Source: Haliclystus octoradiatus
Lineage: Eukaryota; Cnidaria; Staurozoa; Stauromedusae; Haliclystidae
Length of the DNA stretch: 64,000 bases
Assembly: GCA_916610825.1 (NCBI GenBank)
Contig: OU744453.1
Coordinates: 10,559,826-10,623,825 of the forward strand
Reading direction: 5' to 3'
Both the position numbers and the translations under genes were made by a program. Below the pieces are notes generated by a model that was given only the letters and a program-made list of their open reading frames with translations, made no database searches and was not told where the DNA came from. Positions 43,401-51,500 of this stretch are shown piece after piece (the stretch's first letter is position 1; each line of letters opens with the position of its first letter).

Positions 43401-45233
43401 ATATATCTTGGCCTTCATAAAAACTTTCCTTTTGAAACCTTTGACAATTTTGAAATTGAAAATGATAAATAGCCAGTATCTGGGTAAATTAATTAGCCTT
43501 GCCTGAAAAATAGTTTCGCATTTGTGGTTTTTCTGAGATCAAAAAGTCAAATGTGAACTGTGTTATCAATCATGTGAGGTGTTGGCAAAATTGTATCTTC
43601 ACAACTTTGCAAGGAAAAAAAACTTTGCACTTCGAGAAGAATCAAACGTTTTCAAATTCATGTCTGGAAGATAACAAATTGAAATTGAAAGGGAGAGTCG
43701 GTTTTCTTCGGAATTTGTCTAGCCTTCCGGACACATAGTTGCTGGGTTGCCGGGTTTTGTAGGACCCTGGTGCTAGGCCTATCTCACACTCCCCTGTACT
43801 CCATCTTGTAGGAGGATAAAGCAAAGAAATGATAACTTACTTCGAATAAATTTATATTATCCAGACAGGTTTGTAACGATTTAATTTCCAATGATTCAGC
43901 ATCTCGTACAATGAGCCGGTATTGCACACAGCTTGCCTGGATAAAATAGTATGAGTCATTTATTAAAATTGATGTTCTTTTAAAACAACAAAACATGTAT
44001 GCAGAGTAATATGGCAACAACCCAAATTTGTGGTTTTGGTGCATAAAAAGAATGATTTGTAAAAAGCTAAATGTATTGCAATCTGAAAAGAATGTTGGTC
44101 TCAGTGTACACTTGCAATATTTAATGCCCTGGAGCGTAAAATATCTACTTTGAAAATTGGAGTCACACACAACAAACTCTGCAGTGTGGTTGCAGTAGTA
44201 GTCCACGCAAGAAAGAAAGGACTCTATTGAAAGTCTCCATTCCGGGCACTTCCGGCTGGAAAGAGCCAAACTGTTACTTCACCACACCAACCACCAAGTT
44301 GGTGTGGAATATTCATGTCACTTTGGACCAGTTTGCAGAGAAGGGCGCTTTAAAAGATTTTTGCCTTCTCATCGTGCGGAAAAACAATATTCTATAGATA
44401 AATAGTTAATAGGGTTCCCGGGGAAAAAAATTGCGGGCGGCTGGAGATGCTTGAAATATCATCTCAGAAGTGGCTCTGTCCCAGATTGCAGAGGAGGACA
44501 CTTTTCAACAAGATGTCAAGCAGACCTTTTACACTGATTCTCACGGTCTCACGGTTTCTCTCACTTTCTCACGGCAAAACCCAATCTTGAGAAATTGTCC
44601 CTACTTTCTGTGTATCAACTCTTTGATAATCTAATTAATGTTCAACATCTTAATTTATACTCTATTGGATTATTCTAGTTGTTGTTTCTGTACTGCTTTT
44701 ATGTTTTCAAGTGTCAACATTATTCAAAATGATGTCGTAAATTTCCGTTTCAAGCCATTCTGAATTCTGAATCCATGGTGAAATGCATGCCCCAAACACC
44801 CTATAATTGGGTCATCCCTTTGGGGCGACCCCTATATTTTATCCCCAAAATACGGAATTTCATAAATCTCCTGCATTTGACACAGACCTCAACTTGAGAT
44901 TTGAAAAAATAGGAGGAATATTCGTAGTAATAGGGTTTTCGCGAGCCCCTCGAGATGCTTGAAATGTTATCTCGGGGGCTGCTCTGCCGTACTCTGCAGA
45001 CTTGGCTTTGGAGGCGACTAATCATTGTATCTGATTTTGTGAAAATTGTATAAGGAGTAAAATTTCATCATACTTATTGCTAACAAACATCTAATTAAAT
45101 GTCTCACATGATATAATTCATGTCCAGGTCAGCCCCTAGTAAAGAAACAACATAGCCTACTAACCACATACTCTCCATTTGGTGAAAATTTACATTGCCG
45201 CTGAGATACCTTGAAGCACTCAGAAAAGTTCAT
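16432..45233 (-). CDS. WRAP73: WRAP73 (WDR8), complete 14-exon gene (444 aa)
   Basis: WD-repeat protein of centrosomes, centriolar satellites and spindle poles. Exons, 5' to 3': 45233-45165, 43936-43841, 42797-42741, 42635-42519, 30750-30678, 22087-21984, 19696-19610, 19512-19378, 18699-18622, 18512-18428, 17978-17853, 17764-17681, 17601-17494, 16547-16432. Every phase joins; human WRAP73 has 460 aa. Diagnostic stretches: MNFSE start, [53 protein letters not shown] and W-x-W-D near 352. Introns 4 and 5 are 11.8 and 8.6 kb and full of mobile DNA; exon 5, only 73 bp, lies alone between them. It was found by searching for the expected TVWSL codons. The start faces SPCS1 across 316 bp. Confidence 0.96.
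16605..16815 (+). repeat. Two tandem copies of a roughly 118-bp unit
   Basis: WRAP73 intron 13. Both copies carry ATATTCCATAAGCAT, GATACCCCATA, ATTAATTAATAT, GCTCCTACA and TTCGGAAAGTGCG in order, at about 16605-16700 and 16722-16815. Confidence 0.75.
17010..17110 (+). repeat. Direct repeat, copy 2
   Basis: Partner of 15940-16025, sharing CCTAGGTTCAACGAAATTGT and the downstream CTTGGCATG and CTACACCAAAA words. Lies in WRAP73 intron 13. Confidence 0.65.
18087..18280. mobile_element. MITE with 43-bp terminal inverted repeats
   Basis: Arms beginning TTGATAGGAAGACAAGCGAT and ending CGCTCGTCTTCCTATCAA are inverted repeats of about 43 bp with four mismatches, reaching TAATTTTGCGACG. The 194-bp element is noncoding and sits in WRAP73 intron 10. 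Its interior motif CGACATTTTCAAGCGAATAA is related to the arms of 10993-11414. Confidence 0.85.
19080..19330. repeat. Low-complexity CACCCTATGGT-rich segment
   Basis: Irregular repetition of CACCCTATGGT, CACCCTGTGGT and similar words, with CTAC/GTAC spacers, in WRAP73 intron 8. Probably a decayed minisatellite. Confidence 0.4.
20492..20531. repeat. Two adjacent stem-loops
   Basis: CCAGCAC-TTTG-GTGCTGG (20492-20509) is followed by CTAGCC-TTCG-GGCTAG (20516-20531). Both are perfect short stems with four-base loops in WRAP73 intron 6. Function unknown. Confidence 0.5.
20780..20935 (-). mobile_element. tRNA-derived SINE fragment
   Basis: On the minus strand an A-box-like TAGCTCAGATGG (20912-20923) is followed 38 bases later by a B-box-like GATTCAAATC (20865-20874), the spacing of an internal Pol III promoter. 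No acceptor stem closes, so it is a tRNA-derived retroposon rather than a tRNA gene. Confidence 0.55.
21140..21790 (-). repeat. Two-copy hairpin element, copy 2 (WRAP73 intron 6)
   Basis: Similar to 8529-9130. At 21166-21292 a long imperfect hairpin pairs GGTTCTCTGACACCAATACG with its complement ending ACAGAACC. The stem continues through GGGATGTTGGGAGAC and AGAAAGCATCAGAAAAAC around a loop near CCCCTAGGG. The minus strand at 21563-21324 keeps an open frame of about 79 codons, rich in Lys and Arg and ending near [14 protein letters not shown]. No family recognised. Confidence 0.65.
22977..23537 (+). pseudogene. piggyBac transposase N-terminal fragment
   Basis: Decayed N-terminal part of a DDE_Tnp_1_7 (piggyBac/PGBD) transposase in WRAP73 intron 5. 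An ATG at 22977 begins a frame broken by a stop at about 23067, and the reading continues in another frame from 23100. Recognisable features are an acidic N-terminus, a run like [19 protein letters not shown] and an [10 protein letters not shown] segment, all typical of the family just before its catalytic domain. The catalytic aspartates are absent, so it cannot be active. Confidence 0.7.
23685..24663 (+). pseudogene. Maverick/Polinton DNA polymerase B fragments
   Basis: A 177-codon open frame (23685-24218) ends with a block resembling the segment ahead of the palm in protein-primed DNA polymerase B of Maverick/Polinton elements ([14 protein letters not shown], then EEDQPLKIV). After a gap, 24591-24663 reads [10 protein letters not shown] and FLPDKV, like the conserved KGVYPYEYM-LP motif of the same polymerase. 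Other parts are not recognised and no polymerase catalytic motif is present. Decayed fragment in WRAP73 intron 5; assignment from remembered motifs only. Confidence 0.45.
24835..25800 (+). pseudogene. Non-LTR retrotransposon reverse transcriptase remnant
   Basis: Frames at 24868-25137 read [17 protein letters not shown] (the FADD catalytic box with one Asp changed to Glu), then [19 protein letters not shown], typical of CR1/Jockey-like reverse transcriptases. Around 25630-25760 a second piece ([17 protein letters not shown], then [16 protein letters not shown]) matches the usual C-terminal end of these ORF2 proteins. Several frameshifts and stops; inactive. In WRAP73 intron 5. Confidence 0.7.
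25801..27060. other. WRAP73 intron 5, unassigned stretch
   Basis: AT-rich. Contains a short inverted repeat TAGTATCCA...TGGATACTA near 26730-26765 and possibly the decayed 5' part of the PIF/Harbinger element. No gene seen. Confidence 0.4.
27060..27580 (+). pseudogene. PIF/Harbinger transposase fragment
   Basis: The frame at 27113-27544 carries the DDE_Tnp_4 signatures [48 protein letters not shown] and [16 protein letters not shown] in family order. The stretch normally between the FKSF and RFIW blocks, with a catalytic Asp, is missing. Together with the short C-terminus this makes it inactive. It lies in WRAP73 intron 5 on the strand opposite to the host gene. Confidence 0.82.
27581..30677. 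other. WRAP73 intron 5, distal part
   Basis: AT-rich. Short frames at 28590-28960 and 28914-29156 look like decayed mobile-element coding sequence, but I cannot name a family. A minus-strand open stretch near 29660-29730 ends in a good donor (GTAAGTATAA) but matches nothing I recognise. Confidence 0.35.
31270..31286. repeat. (AT)n microsatellite
   Basis: Short TA dinucleotide run within WRAP73 intron 4. Confidence 0.8.
31623..32899 (+). repeat. Satellite array: eight copies of a 160-163-bp unit
   Basis: Unit starts (GTTGAGCTATCTGG) lie at 31623, 31783, 31943, 32105, 32268, 32429, 32592 and 32753. Two variants exist: A reads GATAGCAAACCCTTATAACA; B reads GATAGAAAAAACCCTCATAA with CATAAAACGTG. 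The order is A A A B A B A B, so the right half is a roughly 324-bp A/B dimer repeat. A degenerate piece (AAAAAAGTATTTAATTCAAC) lies upstream near 31380. Copies are nearly identical, implying recent amplification. In WRAP73 intron 4; no open frame. Confidence 0.97.
32900..33969. other. WRAP73 intron 4, between satellite and nested gene
   Basis: About 1 kb of AT-rich sequence with no repeat or coding sequence recognised. If the nested plus-strand gene is real, its promoter should lie in the right-hand part. Confidence 0.4.
33970..37322 (+). CDS. Nested gene in WRAP73 intron 4 (partial model, four exons)
   Basis: Opposite in strand to its host. Proposed exons: 33970-34013, 34152-34217, 34667-34721 and 36957-37322, with GT-AG junctions and compatible phases (2, 2, 0). 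The product starts [14 protein letters not shown], continues through a Gln/Ser-rich linker ([10 protein letters not shown]) and a short poly-Gln run, then [24 protein letters not shown] and ENMLSML. This order resembles the N-terminal part of a lineage-expanded invertebrate family with C-terminal G2E3-like HECT ligase domains, recalled from corals and echinoderms. No HECT domain was found downstream, so the gene may be truncated. A possible fifth exon begins at 37640 (AG acceptor, acidic, Cys-x2-Cys). It could also be mobile-element cargo. Confidence 0.55.
35041..35110. repeat. GC-rich short palindromes
   Basis: About 70 bp of very high GC in AT-rich intron. Contains GGGGCCGC-GAA-GCGGCCCC (perfect 8-bp stem), GCCCCGC-AAA-GCGAGGGGC and GGGGCGCAGCCCC. 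Resembles palindromic clusters of some mobile elements or organelle DNA; source unknown. Confidence 0.75.
36226..36251. repeat. Perfect 11-bp stem-loop
   Basis: TGGAAGGACCC, loop GTAA, GGGTCCTTCCA. No T-run follows. May be the terminal hairpin of a mobile element. Confidence 0.7.
36536..36890 (+). pseudogene. Disrupted duplicate of nested-gene exon 4
   Basis: Tandem copy of 36957-37322 starting 421 bp earlier. It keeps the TAG acceptor, the CAACAA-rich stretch, the GLDIKKGW block and a GTAAGTGTTG donor. Relative to the intact copy it has single-base losses near 36600 and 36638, giving an early stop (QEK*), and another stop (DLTL*) at the end. Its fragment CTYLRPLQ is closer to the family pattern than the intact copy, so the two have diverged. 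Confidence 0.7.
38250..39065 (+). pseudogene. ISL2EU/Harbinger-like DDE transposase remnant
   Basis: Read across frames: [12 protein letters not shown], then [32 protein letters not shown] and [18 protein letters not shown]. These are the ordered blocks of a DDE_Tnp_4 transposase of the ISL2EU type. The first catalytic Asp, normally in DCTEIFIETPS, is Asn here, and stops or frameshifts lie near 38708 and 38911. Inactive; in WRAP73 intron 4. Confidence 0.65.
39065..39760. other. WRAP73 intron 4, between transposon remnants
   Basis: Includes a 79-codon minus-strand frame at 39423-39662 ([12 protein letters not shown], then an acidic tail) that I do not recognise. It may be a fragment of an ISL2EU accessory ORF. 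Confidence 0.3.
39760..41822 (+). pseudogene. Ty3/gypsy LTR retrotransposon pol remnant
   Basis: Ordered pol domains across several frames. Reverse transcriptase (39779-40320): [46 protein letters not shown]. RNase H (about 40330-40920): [45 protein letters not shown]. Integrase zinc domain (41272-41667): the H-H-C-C pattern through VYWPG and [11 protein letters not shown]. The YVDD region is scrambled and the integrase catalytic core is gone, so it is inactive. A polypurine tract (AAAAAGGGGAGA, 41812-41823) follows. Confidence 0.85.
41824..42066 (+). repeat. Probable 3' LTR of the Ty3/gypsy remnant
   Basis: Starts TGTTGTATCTTG directly after the polypurine tract and may end at CTTCAACA. The right end is an estimate. 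No matching 5' LTR was found in the window. Confidence 0.55.
43640..43769 (-). mobile_element. hAT-type MITE, divergent subfamily fragment
   Basis: In WRAP73 intron 2. Ends TTGCCGGGTTTTGTAGGACCCTG and shares TTTTCTTCGGAATTTGTCTAGCCTTCCGG with the family. Resembles 13535-13722. Left boundary not resolved. Confidence 0.5.
44400..45015. repeat. Paired dispersed repeats in WRAP73 intron 1
   Basis: 44410-44495 and 44935-45015 share TAATAGGGTT, GAGATGCTTGAAATRT-ATCTC, GGCTCTG and GCAGA in the same order. The reverse complement also matches 14300-14360. These look like fragments of one repeat. Confidence 0.5.
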
Positions 45234-45549
45234 TTTCAATCATTACTCTTGCATAAGGCTTTTTACTTTATTTCCAAGATACTTTGTCTTCTATGTACAT
45301 TTTCAACCGCGGGTTTCTAGCCCAAATAGCCGCGCCACAATACCTTTATCCAAGCGAGACGATCGAAAATTGTAATGGGAGGGAATGTTTTTTTTTGTGT
45401 TTTTCGCGGTAATATGCTGCATCTTTCATTTGCCTCGCTTCTCTTGATATCGCTGCCTCGAGGTCGTCACACGTCAGTCACTGATTTCTTTGATTGAGTA
45501 CTGTGAAACTTTACTGTGTTTATAAAACGTAACCATTTCATCAGCAACT
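45234..45549. promoter_or_regulatory. Shared divergent promoter of WRAP73 and SPCS1
   Basis: Only 316 bp separate the two start codons (45233 minus, 45550 plus). The interval is richer in CpG than its surroundings (CCGCGG, CCGCGCC, GCGAGACGATCG, TCGCGG, CCTCGAGGTCGTC) and has a CRE-like half-site in CACACGTCAGTCAC. No TATA box is placed for either gene, as expected of a bidirectional housekeeping promoter. Confidence 0.7.
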
Positions 45550-48500
45550 ATGACCGACTTATTAATGAAATTACCGTTCATGGAAAGTATGTCTAACTTG
45601 GTAACATCCGTTCCAACACATATGGTAAGCTGTAGCTTTGCGTAGCTTCCATTTTTATTTAAACAGACCAATCAAACATTATTGTAACGCGATGTCCAAT
45701 TTATTTAGTTTTCACATGTCTGATGTGAATGTACTATACTGCAGATTCAATCATTAGATTAGTAAGTTATCATCATTTTGTGACATACTCTATACCCTAT
45801 AGCTAAAATGCAGTAACTTATTCAACTCGCACCTTGGTAGGAAGGCTATTAAGTCTAAATTGGCTAACTAACTTAAAGTAGACATGACATAAGAAGGTTT
45901 GTCCATGTTGCCATTGTCATTGTAAACGATTAAGTTTTTGCATGAACCGCTTTAAAATTGAAGTTTTGTGTACCACTTTTACATTTGATTGATGCATTGA
46001 TGAAAATCAAACAACTTGCGCACAGTTAATCGATTAATATTGTAAAACGTTGTCTTGACTCTTACTGGTCAGACATAGGGCTCAATGCAATAAATAAATA
46101 GCAGAGCTTAAAAGTAATAATAATAGACAGATAATCAGACTGTCATATTTGCTACTTCAAGTTTCACCCCGGAGCGATCTATAATATTTATATGAATAGA
46201 TGATATAATATAGCGAATATATAAACTCAACTGAATTATCGAAGCATATAGGCCTACCGGCAACTTAAGGATAATCAAATTAATTACAACGTTAAATGGT
46301 TGACCTTTCAAATGCCATGGCTTGCAACAACCAAACAAAGAAATACGATTTCTGCCTTACAGAAAAATATGAGATAATATTCTCTGATAAAAATTTACTT
46401 AACAAAAAGACTGAAATTATATCAAAATGTAGACATAAAAATATGTTTTACCTGACAAAGTTGCAAACCTTTTCATGGTACCGCCGGAACAACGAACAAT
46501 AGAATAGCCAATAATAATAATAAAAGTTAACAATAGATTTATATGCAATAGCACCCTTTGTTCTTACGAATGAGGACTGTATTTATAATATAAAAGTGTA
46601 TTTAAACTCAAAAGATCAAGCATTGGATGAACCACACAAATGAACACAACCAATCTTACTTTACTTTCTTTCTAATGAGGAGTTAGCTCAACACTCCACA
46701 AAACTACCGCATGACTTGGCGTAGCTTGGCATAACTGACTAACTAATACAAAATCGAACTATTTATACTACATTATTACGTCACTACAAAAGGTTAATTA
46801 TTACAATATTATGCGTCCTTACATAAAAGGAGGCTAACTTCTTACTAAACGAGGCTATTTGAGATGTTTTAAACAGTTACTTATAATAAGTGTGAATAAG
46901 TACGGTTTTCGCCCAAACATCCTCCCCCTCATTGACCATCTGTGTCTTCTTCTAATTATATAATGGTCGATCACAACCGTAACCTTATTTCTAATATACA
47001 ATTTCAATAATACGAAATTCATAGCTATATGCTTTAAGTTGAATATGATAACTGTGATAAAGTTTTACTATTTATGTATAGGCCTACCAAGACTAACCAT
47101 TTTCTAAACGCAGAATCTATTTTAACTAATAATAAAGATGCATATAATTATAACTTCGTTTTAACCCTGTCTTTCCTTCATCTTACTTCATATTTAATCG
47201 TAAAGTCCATTAATCATTTTGTATTCTAGTTTCTTCATCTGTAAATATTTGTATATTTTAACTTTTATATCTACGTAATACTTTGAAAAAGATCTTTAAA
47301 TTTATATATTCTCATTTTACTGGCTTCCATTGTCAACTTTTCAGTAACATTTTCTCTTGCAAGAATATCATTGGCGTACCTGTTGTTTTCATTTAAATAA
47401 ACACAATCAATAATTGTTTTCTTTTTACCTGATTTTACTGTTATCACGTAACGTTTACTCGGTTGTTCTGTTGTAATTTGTGTAACATGTTTTCCGTCGA
47501 CTTCATCACGCTTGATCTTCTCTTTACTACTAACTGTACACGATGGTAACGTAGAATCAGGTTTTACGCAATTTGACGTTTGACTTTTGTTCTCAACATC
47601 GGGGCCATCAGTTGTATTCTCCTTGAGGCTTAAATTGTTATATATATATTTAACACTTCAGTTGTTAATTGAAACATCTACTTCATCAAAGTCAAAATCA
47701 TATCCGTAATAGCTTTCAGCGAGTATACCGATGTCCAATACTTCCTCGAATACATCCGCCAAATATTCTGCTTCGATATCAAAATCGAGTTCAGATAAGA
47801 TAGCGGCAAGATCATCTGTTAAGCTTTCTATTACTGAATAATTTACCTTCAGGATGTTCATATATTTTCTTATTACTTTGATACCTGATGACGTTTCTAT
47901 TAGACATTCCACCTCTTTTATTATTTTTTCGACTACACCCCGTTGGGCATCTCGCTTGTTTTTGATGTGACGTATTTCTTTCACATGAGATGCTGTTTGT
48001 ATAATATCATCTCTTTCCTCTCGCTGTTTCGGCATTTTTCATAAATCACTTAAACACGTATAAAGTCAATTTTAACCAAAACATCTATCGTTTAAACTTT
48101 CTAACTAATAACAAGATTTTATTACTTTGCATTACCATCGATGCTTTACACTGTCTGTTATTGTATTTAAACTTTATGATGTTAAACTGTTGTCGTTTTA
48201 ATTAATCACTTTAAATCTATAATTTAAGTAATTTGTTTTTGTGTTAAATTTTGTGATATTATAATCCGCTATTTAATGACAATATCGCTATTTAATGACA
48301 ATATGTGTATCTTCTTAAACAATACTTCCTTTTTTTAATTCGTATTCTATAGCGGTAATTATACAACAATATTTTTAATTAATGTAAAATATATCAATTC
48401 TTTACACCTAATTACGATTTCAACGTCCTTTATTGATTTTTCAAAACTTTGAATTTAAAGGTTTATCGGAGAGTTCTTAATTCTTAAAGATTAATTCCGA

Positions 48501-51500
48501 CACAGTGTGTCACTTCGATTCCATGAGATCGAAGTTAAAGAATTTAAACTTTATATATAACGTAAAGCTTTTTCAGCTAATAAAACTTCATTTATTTTAT
48601 CAATGTTATTTATTCTCACCAAAGTCACCAATCTTCAGCAGTTTTCAGGGATTGAACAAATAATTTCCAAATACCAAAATCTTTTAATCGAATAATTGCA
48701 AGCTTTTCTTTCTTTCAACTTGAACCAATTTTCTTTTTTCTTGTTGTAAATTGTTTGCTCTAAATTTGTTACTTGTTCGTCTCCGGTTCGACGGACCACT
48801 TTTTCTTACGAATGAGGACTGATTTATAATATAAGAGTGTAGGCCTACCTATTTAAACTCAAAAGATCAAGCATTGGATGAACCACACAAATGAACACAA
48901 CCAATCTTACTTTACTTTCTTTCTAATGAGGAGTTAGCTCAACACTCCACAAAACTGCCGCATAACTTGGCGTAGCTTTGCATAACTGACTAACTAATAC
49001 AAAATCGAACTATTTATACTACATTATTACGTCACTACAAAAGGTTAATTATTACAATATTATGCGTGCTTACATAAAGGGAGGCTAACTTCTTACTAAA
49101 CGAGGCTATTTGAAATGTTTTGAACAGTTACTTATAATAAATGCGAATAAGTACGGTTTTCGCCCAAACACCCTTTGTATGTATCCAGAAGGTATCTAGT
49201 GTAGTTTTTCATTGAATAGATTATTGCCAGTTAATGGAGTAAAGTTTTGTTTTGTCCGAAGACTGATTTTAGCCAGTAGGCCCATTCAGAGAATAGTAGA
49301 ACTGCTGAGGGAGTCTGGAAACCTAGTTTGTGGAAGGCTTATGAAAATTCAGAAGTTTCTATTTTACAATTTTCTATCATCATAAAAAGTACTCAAACGT
49401 TTATCTCAAAAAAAGCTTTTGGAATTTCCAACATTTTGTTGGACTATCCCCAAAAACTATATTCCAAGTCTTACGAGAGGGCTGACAAAATTGTTAACAC
49501 AAATCATATTTACCATTTGTCTAAAGTGTGAGTGAGGTGATATTTAGCTAGATAGATTGTTGAAGGGTTATATTCTTTTTAATACGCCGCTGAAACTCAA
49601 ATGTAGATACATTTAACATTTTTGTTTGGATTGGTCACACATTTGAGTTATATGTGACTGCCAACAATCAATTTCGTTACTCGTCCAGTTGTTTGCGGTC
49701 AAATGAGATTATCATTATTTTTGTAATGAAAAGAGCACTTGGAAATGTTGGATATTCAGCATAGAATCCTCTTATTTGAAATGTGAGAATTCAAGCATAA
49801 ACCAACGAGATATAGTTATGTCCGCAGCTAATAAGGCCTTTACCGCAGCTAACCAGTTCCAGCTATTCAGTTCATTTAACACGGCTAAAGAGTTCATTTA
49901 CTACAATTTATTCGTCCCAGCTATTCAATCAATTTACCGAATTTGAAAAGTCAATTTATCGCATCTAATTAGTCTCGGCTATTCAGAAAAAATGCCGCGG
50001 CTAAACCCAAATTTATTCTAGGAAAAATTTCAAATTAATACTGTAATGAGAACAGTTGTTCAAACAAAAATTAAGTGTAATTTCCAAACTATATAAACAT
50101 ACTAAACCAAATGGCATATGCTTGATGTTAAATGGACTGTAGGTATTGCTATAAAACTTTTATTCCGTAAAGCAGAAAATCTATGAAGCCGAATGCATTT
50201 TCATAAGCTGAAATATATTTCTCAAAAAGAATGCTTTGTAATCAAAGTAAGAGAGTTTGAAAACAGAAATTGAAGTAAAACCATATCATTTTCTCTGTGT
50301 CCTCAATTACATTATTCTATTCCAACCAGAATGCATAGGCCATCAGATGATCACTGTTTTCTGATTCTTGAGATCGTTTTTTGTGTGTTGAGCAGCCATC
50401 TATTTCAGCTTTCAATTGTCATTTTTCATCTCTTTGTTATGCTAATAGAAAATTTGAAAAGCGGTGGAGGTGTTTCTTGTCCACGTTCCAGTTAGCACCT
50501 CATAAAATGAAGCGGGAAAATTGCCACAACATTAACTTTTCTCGCTGTTTAATTAAGATATCAAAGCAATCATCATGAATTTGCGAATAAAGAAATTTTA
50601 TCATGAATTTCATCGTCTCAAACAATAGGTTAAACAATTGACAAAGTGGTTGATTTGTCGATGCCGATTAGTTTCGAATTAATAAAAATTGGCGCTGATG
50701 ATCAGCAAAACCTATTGTTTTCAGTGCAAGTCGAGATTGCCAATGGTTTTTTTTCATTGTATTTATCCAAAGTTGTACTTATCCGGAATTGAAGAGGAAG
50801 AGGGACCACAACATAGCTTGTAGGGCTGCCGGAAGGAACCGCAGTTGCTATCCTTCTAAATCTGTCCTGCTGTGATTCTGTTGTTTAAACGGTTCAACAC
50901 CTCAACTGCACCTTATGAACTACATGTCCATTCATTGAATAAATAACAAGTAACATGCAAGTTTGCAATGTTTTTACAGTATTTACCATAGTTCAGTGCC
51001 CCATTTATTTTATTATAATGCAGTACATGATAATTATCTGATTATCATTTTATTTACACATATTTCAGTGTCTTTTATCATATGAAAATATTCAGCAGTT
51101 TCACAAATTGAAATTTACAATAATGTCAGTAATGTTGCATAATGACATTGTTTAACAATAGTAGGCCTACCATTAAATCATTAATGAATGTCGGTGTATT
51201 TGTTATGCTGGCTTACGGCAACCCCAAAAGTTGAACCAGTTAAACTTTTGAAACTTTCAGGGCTTCCTGTAGAACAATATCCTGAAAGCAAAGATGGTAA
51301 TTTACCTACGGTTCATCGCAGGTACCACCGCCGATGCAATCACAGGCAAATTTGCTATACGGCAGCCAGGCTTAAGTGGGAATTTCATTTGTCCAATTTA
51401 CACGTATGCTGGCTATCCTACTCTGTAGTCATTAAAACTATGGCTTTGGTTATTGCCATTGTACCTTATAAGAGTATAATCCACTTAGTCAATTCAATTC

